Below are positions 1-7,622 of a stretch of DNA of 40,101 nucleotides, piece by piece. Source of the DNA: Candidatus Rokuibacteriota bacterium (GTDB taxonomy: Bacteria > Methylomirabilota > Methylomirabilia > Rokubacteriales > CSP1-6); contig QHSA01000103.1 in the NCBI GenBank assembly GCA_003220315.1, forward strand, positions 1 to 40,101, read 5' to 3'. The notes beneath the pieces were generated by a model. The model saw only the letters and a list, made by a program, of their open reading frames with translations, was not told the origin of the DNA and did no database searches. The position numbers and the translations under genes are program-made. The number at the start of each line of letters is the position of its first letter. Position 1 is the stretch's first letter.

Positions 1-951
1 GACGGGCTGCCCATCGTCCCGCCGACCGAAGAGCGCGTACGCGCGATGCTGGGCAAGGCGCCGCCGGAGCGGAGCCTCGGGGCGATGCCGCCGCTCTGGC
101 GCCAGGCGACGCTCGAGAAGCTCGCGGTCAACGCCGTCATGGCGGGGTGCGAGCCCGCGTACTTTCCCGTCGTCGTCGCCGCCGTCGAGGCGATGCTCGA
201 GCCCGCCTTCAACCTCTACGGCGTCCAGGCGACGACCCATCCGGTGGCGCCGCTCCTGATCGTCCACGGACCGATCGCGCGCGAGCTCGGCGTGCACGCG
301 GGCTCGGGGTGCTTCGGGCCGGGCTTCCGCGCGAACGCGACGATCGGACGCGCCATCCGCCTGATCCTCATGAACCTCGGCGGCGCGTGGCCGGGCCGAT
401 ACGACATGGCGACCCAGGGGAGCCCAGCGAAGTTCACGTACTGCATCGCCGAGCGCGAGGACGCCTCGCCCTGGGGGCCGCTCCGCGCCGGCGAGAGCGC
501 CGTCACCGTGTTCGGCGGCGAGGCGCCGCACAACGTGAACGACCACGTGTCGACGGGCGCGGCGGGGATCCTCGCCACCGTCGCGGACACGGCCGTGTCG
601 CTCGGCTCGAACGTCGGCTGGTACTTCTCGCAGAGCCAGCTCCTGATCGTCCTCGGCCCCGAGCACGCGGCGACGATCGCGGGCGACGGATTCACCCGCG
701 CCGACGTGCAGCGCTACGTCTTCGAGCACGCGCGACTGCCGCTCCGCACGCTCAAGCTCGGCGGCATGTGGGGGATCCAGGACTGGCCGCGCTGGATGAT
801 GGCGGTCACCGACGACGACGCGCTCCTGCCGCAGGTGCCCTCGCCCGACGACGTCATCGTCATCGTCGCGGGCGGCCCCGGCAAGCACTCCGCGGTCGTC
901 CCCAACTGCACCTTCAGCCGCGCGGTGAGCCGGCCGATCCCGCCGCGCTAG
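1..951 (+). CDS. Conserved protein of unknown function, 5'-truncated by window edge
   Basis: The reading frame is open from base 1 (DGLPIVPPTEERVRAML) and runs to a TAG at 949-951, so the true start lies outside the window; the ATG at 46 is internal. The opening resembles the N-terminal part of UGSC-type (seleno)protein relatives and other soil-bacterial conserved proteins. The segment NAVMAGCEPAYFPVVVAAVEAML and several Gly-rich stretches follow. There is no transmembrane segment or signal peptide in the visible part. The single conserved-looking Cys in MAGCEP and a second in GSGCFGPGF could be functional. I do not recognise a catalytic function, and the family assignment is from memory of the N-terminal motif only. 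It is followed by 135 bp without a gene. Confidence 0.75.
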   Translation, partial: DGLPIVPPTEERVRAMLGKAPPERSLGAMPPLWRQATLEKLAVNAVMAGCEPAYFPVVVAAVEAMLEPAFNLYGVQATTHPVAPLLIVHGPIARELGVHAGSGCFGPGFRANATIGRAIRLILMNLGGAWPGRYDMATQGSPAKFTYCIAEREDASPWGPLRAGESAVTVFGGEAPHNVNDHVSTGAAGILATVADTAVSLGSNVGWYFSQSQLLIVLGPEHAATIAGDGFTRADVQRYVFEHARLPLRTLKLGGMWGIQDWPRWMMAVTDDDALLPQVPSPDDVIVIVAGGPGKHSAVVPNCTFSRAVSRPIPPR

Positions 952-1086
952 CGGAGAGGCGACTCGTCACGGGCCTGCGTCACGCGGAGGCTCCGCTCGT
1001 AGAACGTGTCACTCACGACGGGCAACACTGGAGCAGGATTCGGAGCATCGATTGACGGCGTAAACCGAAATCCAAGAGGACTCAAC

Positions 1087-1470
1087 ATGGCAACCGTCAG
1101 CGTTCGTTACATCGTCGACGACGTCAGTGCGGCGAGTGCATTTTACACCCAGCATCTCGGCTTCGGCATTGAGCGCCAGCCGGCCGCGGGCTTTGTCATC
1201 CTCGCGCGCGGGGACCTACGGCTCTTGCTGAGCGCGTCGGCCGGTGCTGGAGGGGCCGCTCAACCCATGCCAGATGGGCGCAAACCTGAGCCAGGTGGCT
1301 GGAACCGCATCCGACTCGAGGTCCAGGATCTCGCCAGTGAGGTCGAGACTCTGCGTAAGGCGGGAGCCCGCTTTCGCAACGATATCGTCACGGGTTTCGG
1401 CGGAAAGCAGATCCTTCTCGACGATCCTGCGGGCAACCCGGTCGAGCTGTTCGAACCTCCACGGAAGTGA
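1087..1470 (+). CDS. VOC-superfamily (glyoxalase/bleomycin-resistance fold) protein
   Basis: A 127-residue single VOC module (MATVSVRYIVDDVSAASAFYTQHLGF at the N-terminus, ending LDDPAGNPVELFEP), the usual length for a one-domain glyoxalase/dioxygenase-fold protein. The DPAGNPVELFE motif carries the typical C-terminal metal-ligand Glu. I chose the ATG at 1087 because AAGAGGA lies just upstream and homologues begin close to this Met; a longer in-frame extension to 1006 has no ribosome site. Its base composition looks less GC-rich than its neighbours, which could mean recent acquisition. The substrate cannot be read from the sequence. It is convergent with the EamA gene, 30 bp away, with no clear terminator between them. 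Confidence 0.85.
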   Translation: MATVSVRYIVDDVSAASAFYTQHLGFGIERQPAAGFVILARGDLRLLLSASAGAGGAAQPMPDGRKPEPGGWNRIRLEVQDLASEVETLRKAGARFRNDIVTGFGGKQILLDDPAGNPVELFEPPRK

Positions 1471-1500
1471 TGGCCGGATGGAGAGATCCCCTGCCGGGTC

Positions 1501-2469
1501 CTAACGCGCGAGACGTCCGCTGAAGGCGTCTGGCGGGCCGAGCACGAGGCCGAGCGCCGCGCACAGCAGCAGAGCGCCGAGGACCCCGGTGACGCCGAGC
1601 CGCTCGCCGAACAGCAGCACGCCGAGGAGCGTCGCGGTGAAGGGCTCCGTGAGCGTGACGATGCCGGCCACCGACGCAGGCACGTGGCGCAGGCCGAGCG
1701 CGTAGATCGCGTACGCACCCGCCGTCGCGACGCCACCCAGGTAGAGGAGCCAGGGCCAGCCGAGGGCGAGCTGCCGAAGGGGTGCCTCGGACGACAGCAC
1801 CGCGGGGGTGAGGAGCACGGCGCCCACGGTGAAGGTGAGCGCGGTGAGCCGGAGCGGCGCCATTCGCGCGAGCGTCGCCTTCGCGAGCACGACGTAGAGC
1901 GCGTACGCGAGCCCCGCGGCGAGTGCCAAGAGCGCGCCGGCGCCGAGCCGCGCCGTGAGGTCGAGCGCGCCGTGCGGCGCCAAGACGAGGAGCGCCGTCC
2001 CGACGACCCCGAGCGCCAGTGCCACGCGGACGCGCGGCGTGAGCCGCTCGCCGAGTGCCCACGGCGCCAGCGCCGCGATCATGAGCGGCGCCGAGCAGAT
2101 CGCGACGAGCGCCGTGACGGCGATCCCGCTCAGCGTGACGGCGGTGAAGTACGCCGCCTGGTAGCCCGCCATGCACCCGCCCATCAGGACGCATCGCCCG
2201 AGATTGCTGTAACGAGATCCGTGAGGCCGGCTCGGACCGTGGGTGGCCTGAGAGAGGCGCGGGTGGCTCCGGTCCGCGGTCAGGAGCAGTGCGACGAGTA
2301 ACAATACGGCGGCGATCCAGAGCCGCGCCGCGCCGACCAGGAGGGGGCTCGCCGCCGCCCTCGCGGCGAGCACGGTCATGACCGATCCCGTCGTCCCCCA
2401 CGCGACCGCGGCGAGCGCGATCAGGACGAGGCCGAGGGACGCGGAGGGGGCTTGACGGGCCTGGCCCAC
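1501..2469 (-). CDS. EamA/DMT-family transporter (RhaT/YdcZ-like exporter)
   Basis: A 322-residue hydrophobic protein with about ten membrane segments in two EamA repeats. The first begins GLVLIALAAVAWGTTGSVMTV; the second includes LAAGLAYALYVVLAKA and ends in LTEPFTATLLGVLLFGERL, a hallmark of the second repeat. Proteins of this family export small metabolites or amino acids; the substrate here is unknown. The start is GTG at 2469, directly preceded by GCGAGG. A TATCAT box six bases upstream suggests a leaderless transcript. The loop between the second and third membrane segments (SHPRLSQATHGPSRPHGS) is unusually long and polar, and its DNA matches the 83-bp repeat found between hpnG and hpnA, so it looks like an in-frame insertion. 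Confidence 0.9.
   Translation of the reverse strand: MGQARQAPSASLGLVLIALAAVAWGTTGSVMTVLAARAAASPLLVGAARLWIAAVLLLVALLLTADRSHPRLSQATHGPSRPHGSRYSNLGRCVLMGGCMAGYQAAYFTAVTLSGIAVTALVAICSAPLMIAALAPWALGERLTPRVRVALALGVVGTALLVLAPHGALDLTARLGAGALLALAAGLAYALYVVLAKATLARMAPLRLTALTFTVGAVLLTPAVLSSEAPLRQLALGWPWLLYLGGVATAGAYAIYALGLRHVPASVAGIVTLTEPFTATLLGVLLFGERLGVTGVLGALLLCAALGLVLGPPDAFSGRLAR
2225..2270 (-). repeat. Relic of the 83-bp hpnG/hpnA repeat family inside the EamA gene
   Basis: Read on the minus strand, this stretch contains GGAGCC, then GCGCCTC, then TCTCAGGCCACCCACGG (a 17-base exact match at 2237-2253), in the same order and nearly the same spacing as in each unit at 34404-34655. It codes for the extra polar loop between membrane segments 2 and 3 of the transporter. 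The reading frame differs from that used by the mini-ORFs. The similarity is visible by eye; common origin is inferred. Confidence 0.55.
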
Positions 2470-2475
2470 CTCGCG

Positions 2476-2481
2476 ATGATA
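2476..2481 (-). promoter_or_regulatory. Candidate -10 box for the EamA gene (leaderless start)
   Basis: On the minus strand TATCAT (5 of 6 to consensus) is followed by six bases and then the GTG start at 2469. This spacing would put the first transcribed base at the start codon. No convincing -35 box is visible. Confidence 0.35.
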
Positions 2482-2515
2482 GCTCGCCCGTCAATTTCCC
2501 AGGGGGAGTCCGTTC

Positions 2516-3418
2516 ATGAAAATCGGATTCATCGGGACCGGCACCATGGGCCAGCCGATGCTGTCGAACCTCGTGAAAAAGGGCCACAGTGTCGTCGCCT
2601 ACGACGTCGTCGAGCCCGCGCTCGAGGGCGCCGTGAAACGCGGCGCCGTCCGCGCGGGCTCGGCGGCGGAGGCCGCGAAGGCGAGCGAGCTCGTGATCAC
2701 GATGCTCCCGTCCTCGTCGCACGTTGAAGCGGCCTACCTGGGAGCGGCCGGAATCCTCGACGGGATCGGCAGGGGCCGGCTCTGCGTGGACATGTCCACG
2801 ATCGACCCGGCCGCGTCCCGTCGCGTGGCCGAGGCGGCGACGAAGCGCGGGGTGCGCTTCATCGACGCGCCGGTCTCCGGGGGCGTGCCGCGGGCGGAGG
2901 ACGCCACGCTCGCGATCATGGTCGGCGGCGACGCGCGCGATGTCGAGGAGGCGCGTCCGGTCCTCGCGTGCCTCGGCGCCAACATCATCCACGTCGGGCC
3001 CACGGGGAGCGGCGAGGTCGCGAAGATCTGCAACAACCTGATCGCCGGCGTCGCCGCGGTGGCGGTGAGCGAGGCGTTCAGGATCGCGGAAGGGTTCGGC
3101 GTGGATCCGAAGACCCTCACCGACGTTATCTCGAAGTCCTCCGGCAACACCTGGGTCATGGAGCACATGCACCCGGTGCCCGGCATGGTCGCCAAGGCGC
3201 CGGCGAACCGCGACTACGCGCCCGGCTTCATGACGGACCTCATGACCAAGGACCTCGGGCTCGCGGTGAGCGCGGCGCGCGACCTGCGCGTGCCCGTCTT
3301 CGTGGCGCCGGCGGCACAGCAGGTGCTCCGCCTCGCGTCCTCGCACGGCCTCGGGCGGAAGGACTTCTCGGTCGTGTACCGGTTCCTCACGCCGTCGAGC
3401 AGCCAGGCGCCTGTGTAG
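2516..3418 (+). CDS. NAD(P)-dependent beta-hydroxyacid dehydrogenase (HIBADH family)
   Basis: A 300-residue oxidoreductase of the 3-hydroxyisobutyrate / 2-hydroxy-3-oxopropionate (tartronate semialdehyde) reductase family. Seen: Rossmann motif GTGTMG with glycines 7, 9 and 12; substrate motif DAPVSGG at about 117-123; catalytic Lys170 in GEVAKICNN; C-terminal helical domain with KDLGLAVSAARDL. Full family length. The ATG at 2516 has GGGGGAG upstream. It oxidises or reduces a short beta-hydroxyacid with NAD(P); the exact acid is not determined. It lies end to end (9 bp gap) with the IlvD/Edd dehydratase on the other strand. A second family member lies at 9725. The neighbouring dehydratase suggests sugar-acid or branched-acid catabolism, which is inference. 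Confidence 0.9.
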   Translation: MKIGFIGTGTMGQPMLSNLVKKGHSVVAYDVVEPALEGAVKRGAVRAGSAAEAAKASELVITMLPSSSHVEAAYLGAAGILDGIGRGRLCVDMSTIDPAASRRVAEAATKRGVRFIDAPVSGGVPRAEDATLAIMVGGDARDVEEARPVLACLGANIIHVGPTGSGEVAKICNNLIAGVAAVAVSEAFRIAEGFGVDPKTLTDVISKSSGNTWVMEHMHPVPGMVAKAPANRDYAPGFMTDLMTKDLGLAVSAARDLRVPVFVAPAAQQVLRLASSHGLGRKDFSVVYRFLTPSSSQAPV

Positions 3419-3427
3419 CGACGCGCG

Positions 3428-5161
3428 TCAGAGGTGGGTCGGGCGTGCCGACTCCTCTGGCGTGACGGGGCGACGGCCGCGCAGCACGTCGAAGTCGCAC
3501 CCCTCGTTCGCCTGGAGCACATGGTCGAGGAAGATCCTGCCGTAGCCGCCGGTGAAGTGGGGCGCGGGCGGCGTCCACGCCTCGCGGCGCCGCGCCAGCT
3601 CCGCGTCGCTCACGCGGAGCGTGAGCTTCCGCTTCGGCACGTCGAGGTCGATCTCGTCGCCGTCGCGTACGAGCGCGAGCGGCCCGCCGATCGCCGCCTC
3701 GGGCGCGACGTGGAGGACCACGGTGCCGTACGACGTCCCGCTCATCCGTGCGTCGGAGATTCTCACCATGTCCTTGACGCCTTGCTTCAGGAGCCGCGCC
3801 GGGATCGGCGCCGCGCCCCACTCCGGCATGCCGGGTGCGCCCTTGGGCCCCGCGTGCTTGAGCACGAGCACGGAGGTCGCGTCGATCGCGAGCGCGGGGT
3901 CGTCGATGCGGCGCGCGAGGTCGTCATGGCTCTCGAAGACGACGGCGCGGCCGCGGTGGGTCAGGAGATGCGGCGACGCGGCGGACTGCTTGAGCACCGC
4001 GCCGTCGGGACACAGGTTGCCGAACAGGATGACCGTGCCGCCCTCCGGCGCGAGCGGTATCGCGAGCGGCCGGATGACGTCCTCGTTCCAGCACCGGGCG
4101 TCCCGGACGTTGTCGGCGAGCGTGCGGCCGTTGACGGCGAGGGCGTCCCCGTGGAGCAGCGGCAGCAACTCCTTGAGGACCACGGGGAGGCCGCCGGCGT
4201 AGAAGAAGTCCTCCATCAGGTACTTCCCCGACGGCTTGCAGTTGACGAGGAGCGGTGTCGAGCGCGACAGCGCGTCGAAGCGTGCGAGCGGCAGCGGGAC
4301 GCCGGCACGCCCAGCGAGGGCGACCAGGTGGACGATCGCGTTGGTCGAGCCGCCGATCGCCATGTCGCCGCGGATCGCGTTGTCGAAGGCCTTCGCCGTC
4401 AGGATCTCAGAGGGCCGAGGCCCGCCGCGGAGCGCCATCTCGACCGCCCGGCGTCCCGTCAGCTCGGCCAGCGCCAGGCGCCGGGAGTCGGGCGCGGGGA
4501 TCGCGGCGTTACCGGGAAGCGTCATGCCGAGGGCTTCGGCCATCGAGGCCATCGTGGACGCCGTCCCCATGACCATGCAGTGGCCGGTCGAGCGCGAGAG
4601 GCACGCCTCGACCTCACAGAGCTCCTCGTCGGTGAGCCGGTCGGCGCGCCGCTCGGCCCACAGGCGGCGGACGTCGGTGCCCGAGCCGAGCTCCTCCGTG
4701 CGCCACTTGCCGCGGAGCATCGGGCCTCCCGTGACCATGATAGCGGGGACGTCGGCGGAGGCGGCGCCCATGAGCATGGCGGGTGTGGTCTTGTCACACC
4801 CCGAGAGGAGCACGACCGCGTCGAGCGGATAGGCGCGGATGCACTCCTCGACGTCCATGGCCATCAGGTTCCGGAAGAGCATCGTCGTCGGCTTCATGAG
4901 AATTTCGCCGAGCGAGATGGTCGGGAACTCGAGGGGAAAGCCCCCAGCGCTCCACACGCCCCGCTTGACGGCGTCTGCCACCTGTCTCAGGTGCGCGTTG
5001 CAGTTGGTGAGCTCGGACCACGAGTTGGCGATGCCGATCACGGGACGGCCGTCGAAGACGAGATCGCTGAAGCCCTCGGCGCGGAGGTACGCGCGGTGCA
5101 TCAGCCCGTCGAGGGTGCGGGGCCCGAACCAGTTGCGGCTGCGGAGCGCGTGAGTCGTCAT
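3428..5161 (-). CDS. IlvD/Edd-family dehydratase, probably an aldonic or sugar-acid dehydratase
   Basis: A 577-residue Fe-S dehydratase. The three cluster-binding cysteines are in place: Cys54 (TNCNAH), Cys122 (SGCDKTTPA, with Lys124) and Cys195 (GHCMVMGTASTMA). GDMAIGGSTNAIVHL and the C-terminal SDARMSGTSYGTVVLHVAPEA are family hallmarks. The opening (LRSRNWFGPRTLDGLMHRAYLRAEGFSD) is closer to arabonate/xylonate-type dehydratases than to biosynthetic IlvD, and no valine/isoleucine genes are near, so dehydration of a sugar acid to a 2-keto-3-deoxy acid is more likely than branched-chain biosynthesis. The ATG at 5161 is set by GGAGGGGAGA upstream; the frame stays open much further (to 6424) but that extension is the antisense shadow of other genes. 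A TATAAT box lies about 45 bp upstream inside a repeat relic. Confidence 0.88.
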   Translation of the reverse strand: MTTHALRSRNWFGPRTLDGLMHRAYLRAEGFSDLVFDGRPVIGIANSWSELTNCNAHLRQVADAVKRGVWSAGGFPLEFPTISLGEILMKPTTMLFRNLMAMDVEECIRAYPLDAVVLLSGCDKTTPAMLMGAASADVPAIMVTGGPMLRGKWRTEELGSGTDVRRLWAERRADRLTDEELCEVEACLSRSTGHCMVMGTASTMASMAEALGMTLPGNAAIPAPDSRRLALAELTGRRAVEMALRGGPRPSEILTAKAFDNAIRGDMAIGGSTNAIVHLVALAGRAGVPLPLARFDALSRSTPLLVNCKPSGKYLMEDFFYAGGLPVVLKELLPLLHGDALAVNGRTLADNVRDARCWNEDVIRPLAIPLAPEGGTVILFGNLCPDGAVLKQSAASPHLLTHRGRAVVFESHDDLARRIDDPALAIDATSVLVLKHAGPKGAPGMPEWGAAPIPARLLKQGVKDMVRISDARMSGTSYGTVVLHVAPEAAIGGPLALVRDGDEIDLDVPKRKLTLRVSDAELARRREAWTPPAPHFTGGYGRIFLDHVLQANEGCDFDVLRGRRPVTPEESARPTHL

Positions 5162-5177
5162 GGTCGTTGTCTCCCCT

Positions 5178-5301
5178 CCACAGACTCGCCTCGGCCGGCG
5201 GGGCGCGATTATAGACTCGCCTCGGACGGCGGGGCCCCAGCCCCGCGACGTCCTCCGGCTCGCACTGCGGCCCCGCGACGTCCTGTGGCTCGCACGACCA
5301 C
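5178..5301 (-). repeat. Decayed copy of the GTG...TGA mini-ORF repeat upstream of the dehydratase gene
   Basis: Read leftward, the stretch begins GTGGTCGTGCGAGCCACAGG and encodes a peptide opening VVVRATGRRGAAVRAGG and ending APPSEASL before a TAA. It matches the mini-ORFs at 6187, 28765 and 36526 (shared V-R-A-x-G-R and E-A-S-L-stop). A second partial unit follows (GGCCGAGGCGAGTCTGTG), but its start has changed to ATA and its stop to TGTGGA, so the chain is broken. It sits between divergent genes, not between coupled ones. Confidence 0.65.
5208..5213 (-). promoter_or_regulatory. Candidate -10 box (TATAAT) for the IlvD/Edd gene, within a repeat relic
   Basis: A perfect TATAAT on the minus strand, about 47 bases before the start codon. 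It arises where intact repeats read TCTGTGATC and this copy reads TCTATAATC. No good -35 box is visible 16-18 bases upstream, so strength is uncertain. Confidence 0.5.
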
Positions 5302-5330
5302 TCCCGGAGGCATCCGGTGTGGATAGCGCA

Positions 5331-5339
5331 TGATATACT
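5331..5339 (+). promoter_or_regulatory. Extended -10 promoter for the GYD-ferredoxin-FAD-AOR operon
   Basis: TGATATACT reads as an extended -10 element (TG, one base, TATACT, 5 of 6 to consensus). It lies about 42 bases upstream of the GTG start at 5382, leaving a short leader with GAGGAG as the ribosome site. It is one of few AT-rich spots in this intergenic region. A -35 box is weak, as often with extended -10 promoters. Confidence 0.55.
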
Positions 5340-5381
5340 TCCGACCGCTGTCCGAGCGCGGTGTGTTGAGGAGGCGCGGCC

Positions 5382-5702
5382 GTGGCCCTGTACATCATGC
5401 TGAGCACGCTATCGGAGTCGGGGCGTAAGGTGCTCCGCGAGCGTCCCGGCTGGATCCGCAAGGTGAACGCCGACGTGATGCGCATGGGGGTACGTGTCAT
5501 TTCCCAGTACGCGCTGCTCGGCCCGTACGATTTCCTGTCCGTCATCGAAGCGCCGGACAACGCGACCGTGTCGCGCGTGTCCGTCGAGCTCGGCGCACGC
5601 GGTGGCGCCGCCGGGATGACGATGGCGGCGATCCCGCTCGACGAGTTCATCGGCCGCCTCGAGCGCGGCGCGTCCACGAAACGCGAACGAAGGAAGCGGT
5701 GA
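5382..5702 (+). CDS. GYD-domain protein
   Basis: A 106-residue protein matching the GYD family (a dimeric alpha-beta barrel-like fold of unknown function): MALYIMLSTLSESGRKVL at the start, then LLGPYDFLSVIEAPDNATVSRVSVELGARGG, where GPYD is the position of the family GxYD motif. The GTG start at 5382 is preceded by TTGAGGAGG. It is the first gene of the aldehyde oxidoreductase operon; its stop overlaps the alternative GTG start of the ferredoxin gene. GYD proteins are often found singly beside oxidoreductases, so a regulatory or chaperone-like role for the enzyme is possible but unproven. Confidence 0.85.
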   Translation: MALYIMLSTLSESGRKVLRERPGWIRKVNADVMRMGVRVISQYALLGPYDFLSVIEAPDNATVSRVSVELGARGGAAGMTMAAIPLDEFIGRLERGASTKRERRKR

Positions 5703-5704
5703 CC

Positions 5705-6190
5705 ATGCTCGCGACCACGACGCACGTCCTTCGGATCCACCCCGAGAAGTGCACCGGTTGTCTTCGGTGCGAGCTCGCCTGCTCGTACATGCAGACGGGC
5801 ACGTTCCAACCCGCGAAGTCGGTCATCCGCGTCTCGCCCTTCGAGGGGCACACCTCGTATGCGCCCTACACCTGCACGCAGTGCGCCGAGGGGTGGTGCA
5901 TGACCGCCTGCCCCGTCGGCGCGATCACGATCAACGCGGCCGGCGCAAAGGATGTGCTCGACGACACGTGCGTGGGGTGCAAGCTCTGCACGATCGCGTG
6001 CCCCTACGGGACGATGTTCTACGACCCGGACACCCGCAAGGCCTTCAAGTGCAACCTGTGCGGCGGCGCCCCGGCCTGCGCCGAGGCATGCCCGACCGCG
6101 GCGATCACGTACGAGGCGACGGCGACCGCCGACTGGCTCGGCGAGTTCGCGCGGGAGCGGACCGCCCGGGTGCTCGCGGGGGCGCGGTGA
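5705..6190 (+). CDS. Four-cluster [4Fe-4S] ferredoxin subunit (AorA/HycB-like)
   Basis: A 161-residue electron-transfer subunit with sixteen cysteines in four groups: CTGCLRCELAC (about 16-26), CTQCAEGWCMTACP, CVGCKLCTIACP and CNLCGGAPACAEACP. This matches HycB/CooF/AorA-type polyferredoxins with four [4Fe-4S] clusters. It has no signal peptide, so it acts in the cytoplasm. It probably carries electrons between the tungsten subunit (7619) and the FAD/NAD subunit (6297). AGGAAG lies eight bases before ATG 5705, which I take as the start; GTG 5699, overlapping the previous stop, is an in-frame alternative. A repeat-derived mini-ORF separates it from the next gene. Confidence 0.9.
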   Translation: MLATTTHVLRIHPEKCTGCLRCELACSYMQTGTFQPAKSVIRVSPFEGHTSYAPYTCTQCAEGWCMTACPVGAITINAAGAKDVLDDTCVGCKLCTIACPYGTMFYDPDTRKAFKCNLCGGAPACAEACPTAAITYEATATADWLGEFARERTARVLAGAR

Positions 6191-6294
6191 TGGTCGTGCG
6201 AGCCACAGGACGTCGCGGGGCCGCCGTGCGAGCCGCAGCCGCCAGGCGAGGCGAGTCTGTGACCGCGCCCCCGCCGTCCGAGAGGAGCCTGTGA
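6187..6294 (+). repeat. Composite mini-ORF repeat bridging the ferredoxin and FAD oxidoreductase genes
   Basis: The ferredoxin stop is part of GTGA. The GTG at 6187 opens a 35-codon frame (begins VMVVRATGRRGAAVRAAA, ends APPPSERSL) that closes with TGA at 6292-6294, itself overlapping GTG 6291, an in-frame alternative start of the FAD gene. It shares GTGCGAGCC and GGCGAGTCTGTGA with the arrays at 28662 and 36526 and looks like two fused, slightly decayed units. Either translation-coupling DNA or a mobile repeat that tolerates this junction; it may be translated. Confidence 0.65.
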
Positions 6295-6296
6295 CG

Positions 6297-7622
6297 ATGG
6301 CGACGCGACACCTCATCATCGGCGGCGGCACCGCGGGCATGAACGCGATCCGCACGATCCGCGAGGAGGAGGGCGAGCGCTCGGAGATCGCGCTGGTGAG
6401 CGCCGAGACGCCGTACTCGCGCATGGTCCTCCCGTACTACCTCGACCGCTCGATCGCCGAGTCCCACGTCTTCACCGCGACCCCACGGGTGCTCGCGGAC
6501 TGGGGCGTGAAGCCACACGTCGGGCGCCGCGCGACAGCGCTCGACACCAGGGCCAACGTGTGCACCCTCGACGACGGGACGAGGCTCGAGTACGACGACT
6601 GTCTGATCGCCACGGGCTCGTCGGCGGTGAGGGCGCCGGTGCCCGGCGCCGATGGGCGCGGCGTCCACTCGTTCTGGACCCTCGACGAGGCGCGCGCGGT
6701 CCTCGCCGAGATCGCGCCCGGCAGCCACGTCGTCATGGTCGGCGCCGGCTTCATCGCCTTCACGATCCTGAACTCGATCCTCGCTCTCGGCGCCAAGCTG
6801 ACGATCGTCGAGGTGGCGCCGCGCATCCTGCCGCGCATGGTCGACGACGCGGGGGCGAGGCTCGTGGAGGACTGGCTCACGAAGCACGGCGTCGCGATCC
6901 GAACCGGCGCCAAGCTCACGCGGATCGAGGACGCCAAGGGGCGCAAGCGGCTCCGCTTCGCCGCGGGCGGGGATCTCGTCTGCGACGTCGTGATCATGGC
7001 GACGGGCATCAAGACCAACCTCGAGTGGCTCAAGGGCTCCGGCGTCACGGTCAACCGCGGCGTCGTCGTGGACGACCGTCTGCGCTCGAGCGTCCCGAAC
7101 GTCTACGCCGCGGGGGACATCGCCGAGGGGCGCGACCTGATCACGGGCGAGCCCGCGGTCCACGCGATCGAGCCGACGGCCCAGGAGCACGGGCGGGTCG
7201 TCGGCGCCAACATGGCCGGCAAGGACGTCCACTACCGCGGCAGCCTCATCGTCAACATCGTCGAGGTCTGCCACCTCGACGTCGCGTCATTCGGCGCGTG
7301 GGACGACGAAAGAGCGGAGATCGCGAGCGGCGTGAAGCCCGACCGGCCCGCCTACCGGAAGCTCCTCTGGCGCGGGGACCGGCTGACGGGCGCGATCATC
7401 CTGGGCCCGTCGAGCGACATCTGGACGACCAACGACGTCGGCATGCTCAAGGGGCTCGTGCAGTCCGGCGTGTCGCTCGCCCGCTTCAAGGCGCACCTCA
7501 AGCGCAACCCGTTCGACGTCAAGCCGGTCTTCATCGCGTCGAAGACCACGAGCGCGCTGCTCCCCGAGACCATCCTGGGCCGTCCGTCCAAGGCGCCCGG
7601 GAACACCCCGGTGGCCGTATGA
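6297..7622 (+). CDS. FAD-dependent pyridine nucleotide-disulfide-type oxidoreductase (AorC-like)
   Basis: A 441-residue flavoprotein. FAD-binding motif GGGTAG lies at the N-terminus (HLIIGGGTAGMNAIRTI), the NAD(P)-binding glycine motif GAGFIA in HVVMVGAGFIAFTILNSILALG, and the second FAD motif in VPNVYAAGDIAEG. It resembles NirB-type and rubredoxin-reductase-type proteins and the FAD subunit of NAD-linked aldehyde oxidoreductases. It would pass electrons between NAD(H) and the ferredoxin subunit. ATG 6297 lies nine bases after AGGAG; GTG 6291 is the alternative. The stop overlaps the next start as ATGA, so it is translationally coupled to the large subunit. No redox-active CxxxxC disulfide is visible. 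Confidence 0.9.
   Translation: MATRHLIIGGGTAGMNAIRTIREEEGERSEIALVSAETPYSRMVLPYYLDRSIAESHVFTATPRVLADWGVKPHVGRRATALDTRANVCTLDDGTRLEYDDCLIATGSSAVRAPVPGADGRGVHSFWTLDEARAVLAEIAPGSHVVMVGAGFIAFTILNSILALGAKLTIVEVAPRILPRMVDDAGARLVEDWLTKHGVAIRTGAKLTRIEDAKGRKRLRFAAGGDLVCDVVIMATGIKTNLEWLKGSGVTVNRGVVVDDRLRSSVPNVYAAGDIAEGRDLITGEPAVHAIEPTAQEHGRVVGANMAGKDVHYRGSLIVNIVEVCHLDVASFGAWDDERAEIASGVKPDRPAYRKLLWRGDRLTGAIILGPSSDIWTTNDVGMLKGLVQSGVSLARFKAHLKRNPFDVKPVFIASKTTSALLPETILGRPSKAPGNTPVAV

Noticed and set aside
952-1086. Possible gene or RNA in the 135-bp gap before the VOC gene
   Set aside because: No tRNA-like fold, promoter pair or family-like peptide is visible. A TTGACG at 1052 has no -10 box at the right distance.
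3428-6424. Very long minus-strand frame (998 codons) including the dehydratase gene
   Set aside because: Only the part from 5161 matches the IlvD/Edd family; the rest runs antisense to the GYD and ferredoxin genes and through the repeat relic, a usual effect of high GC content.
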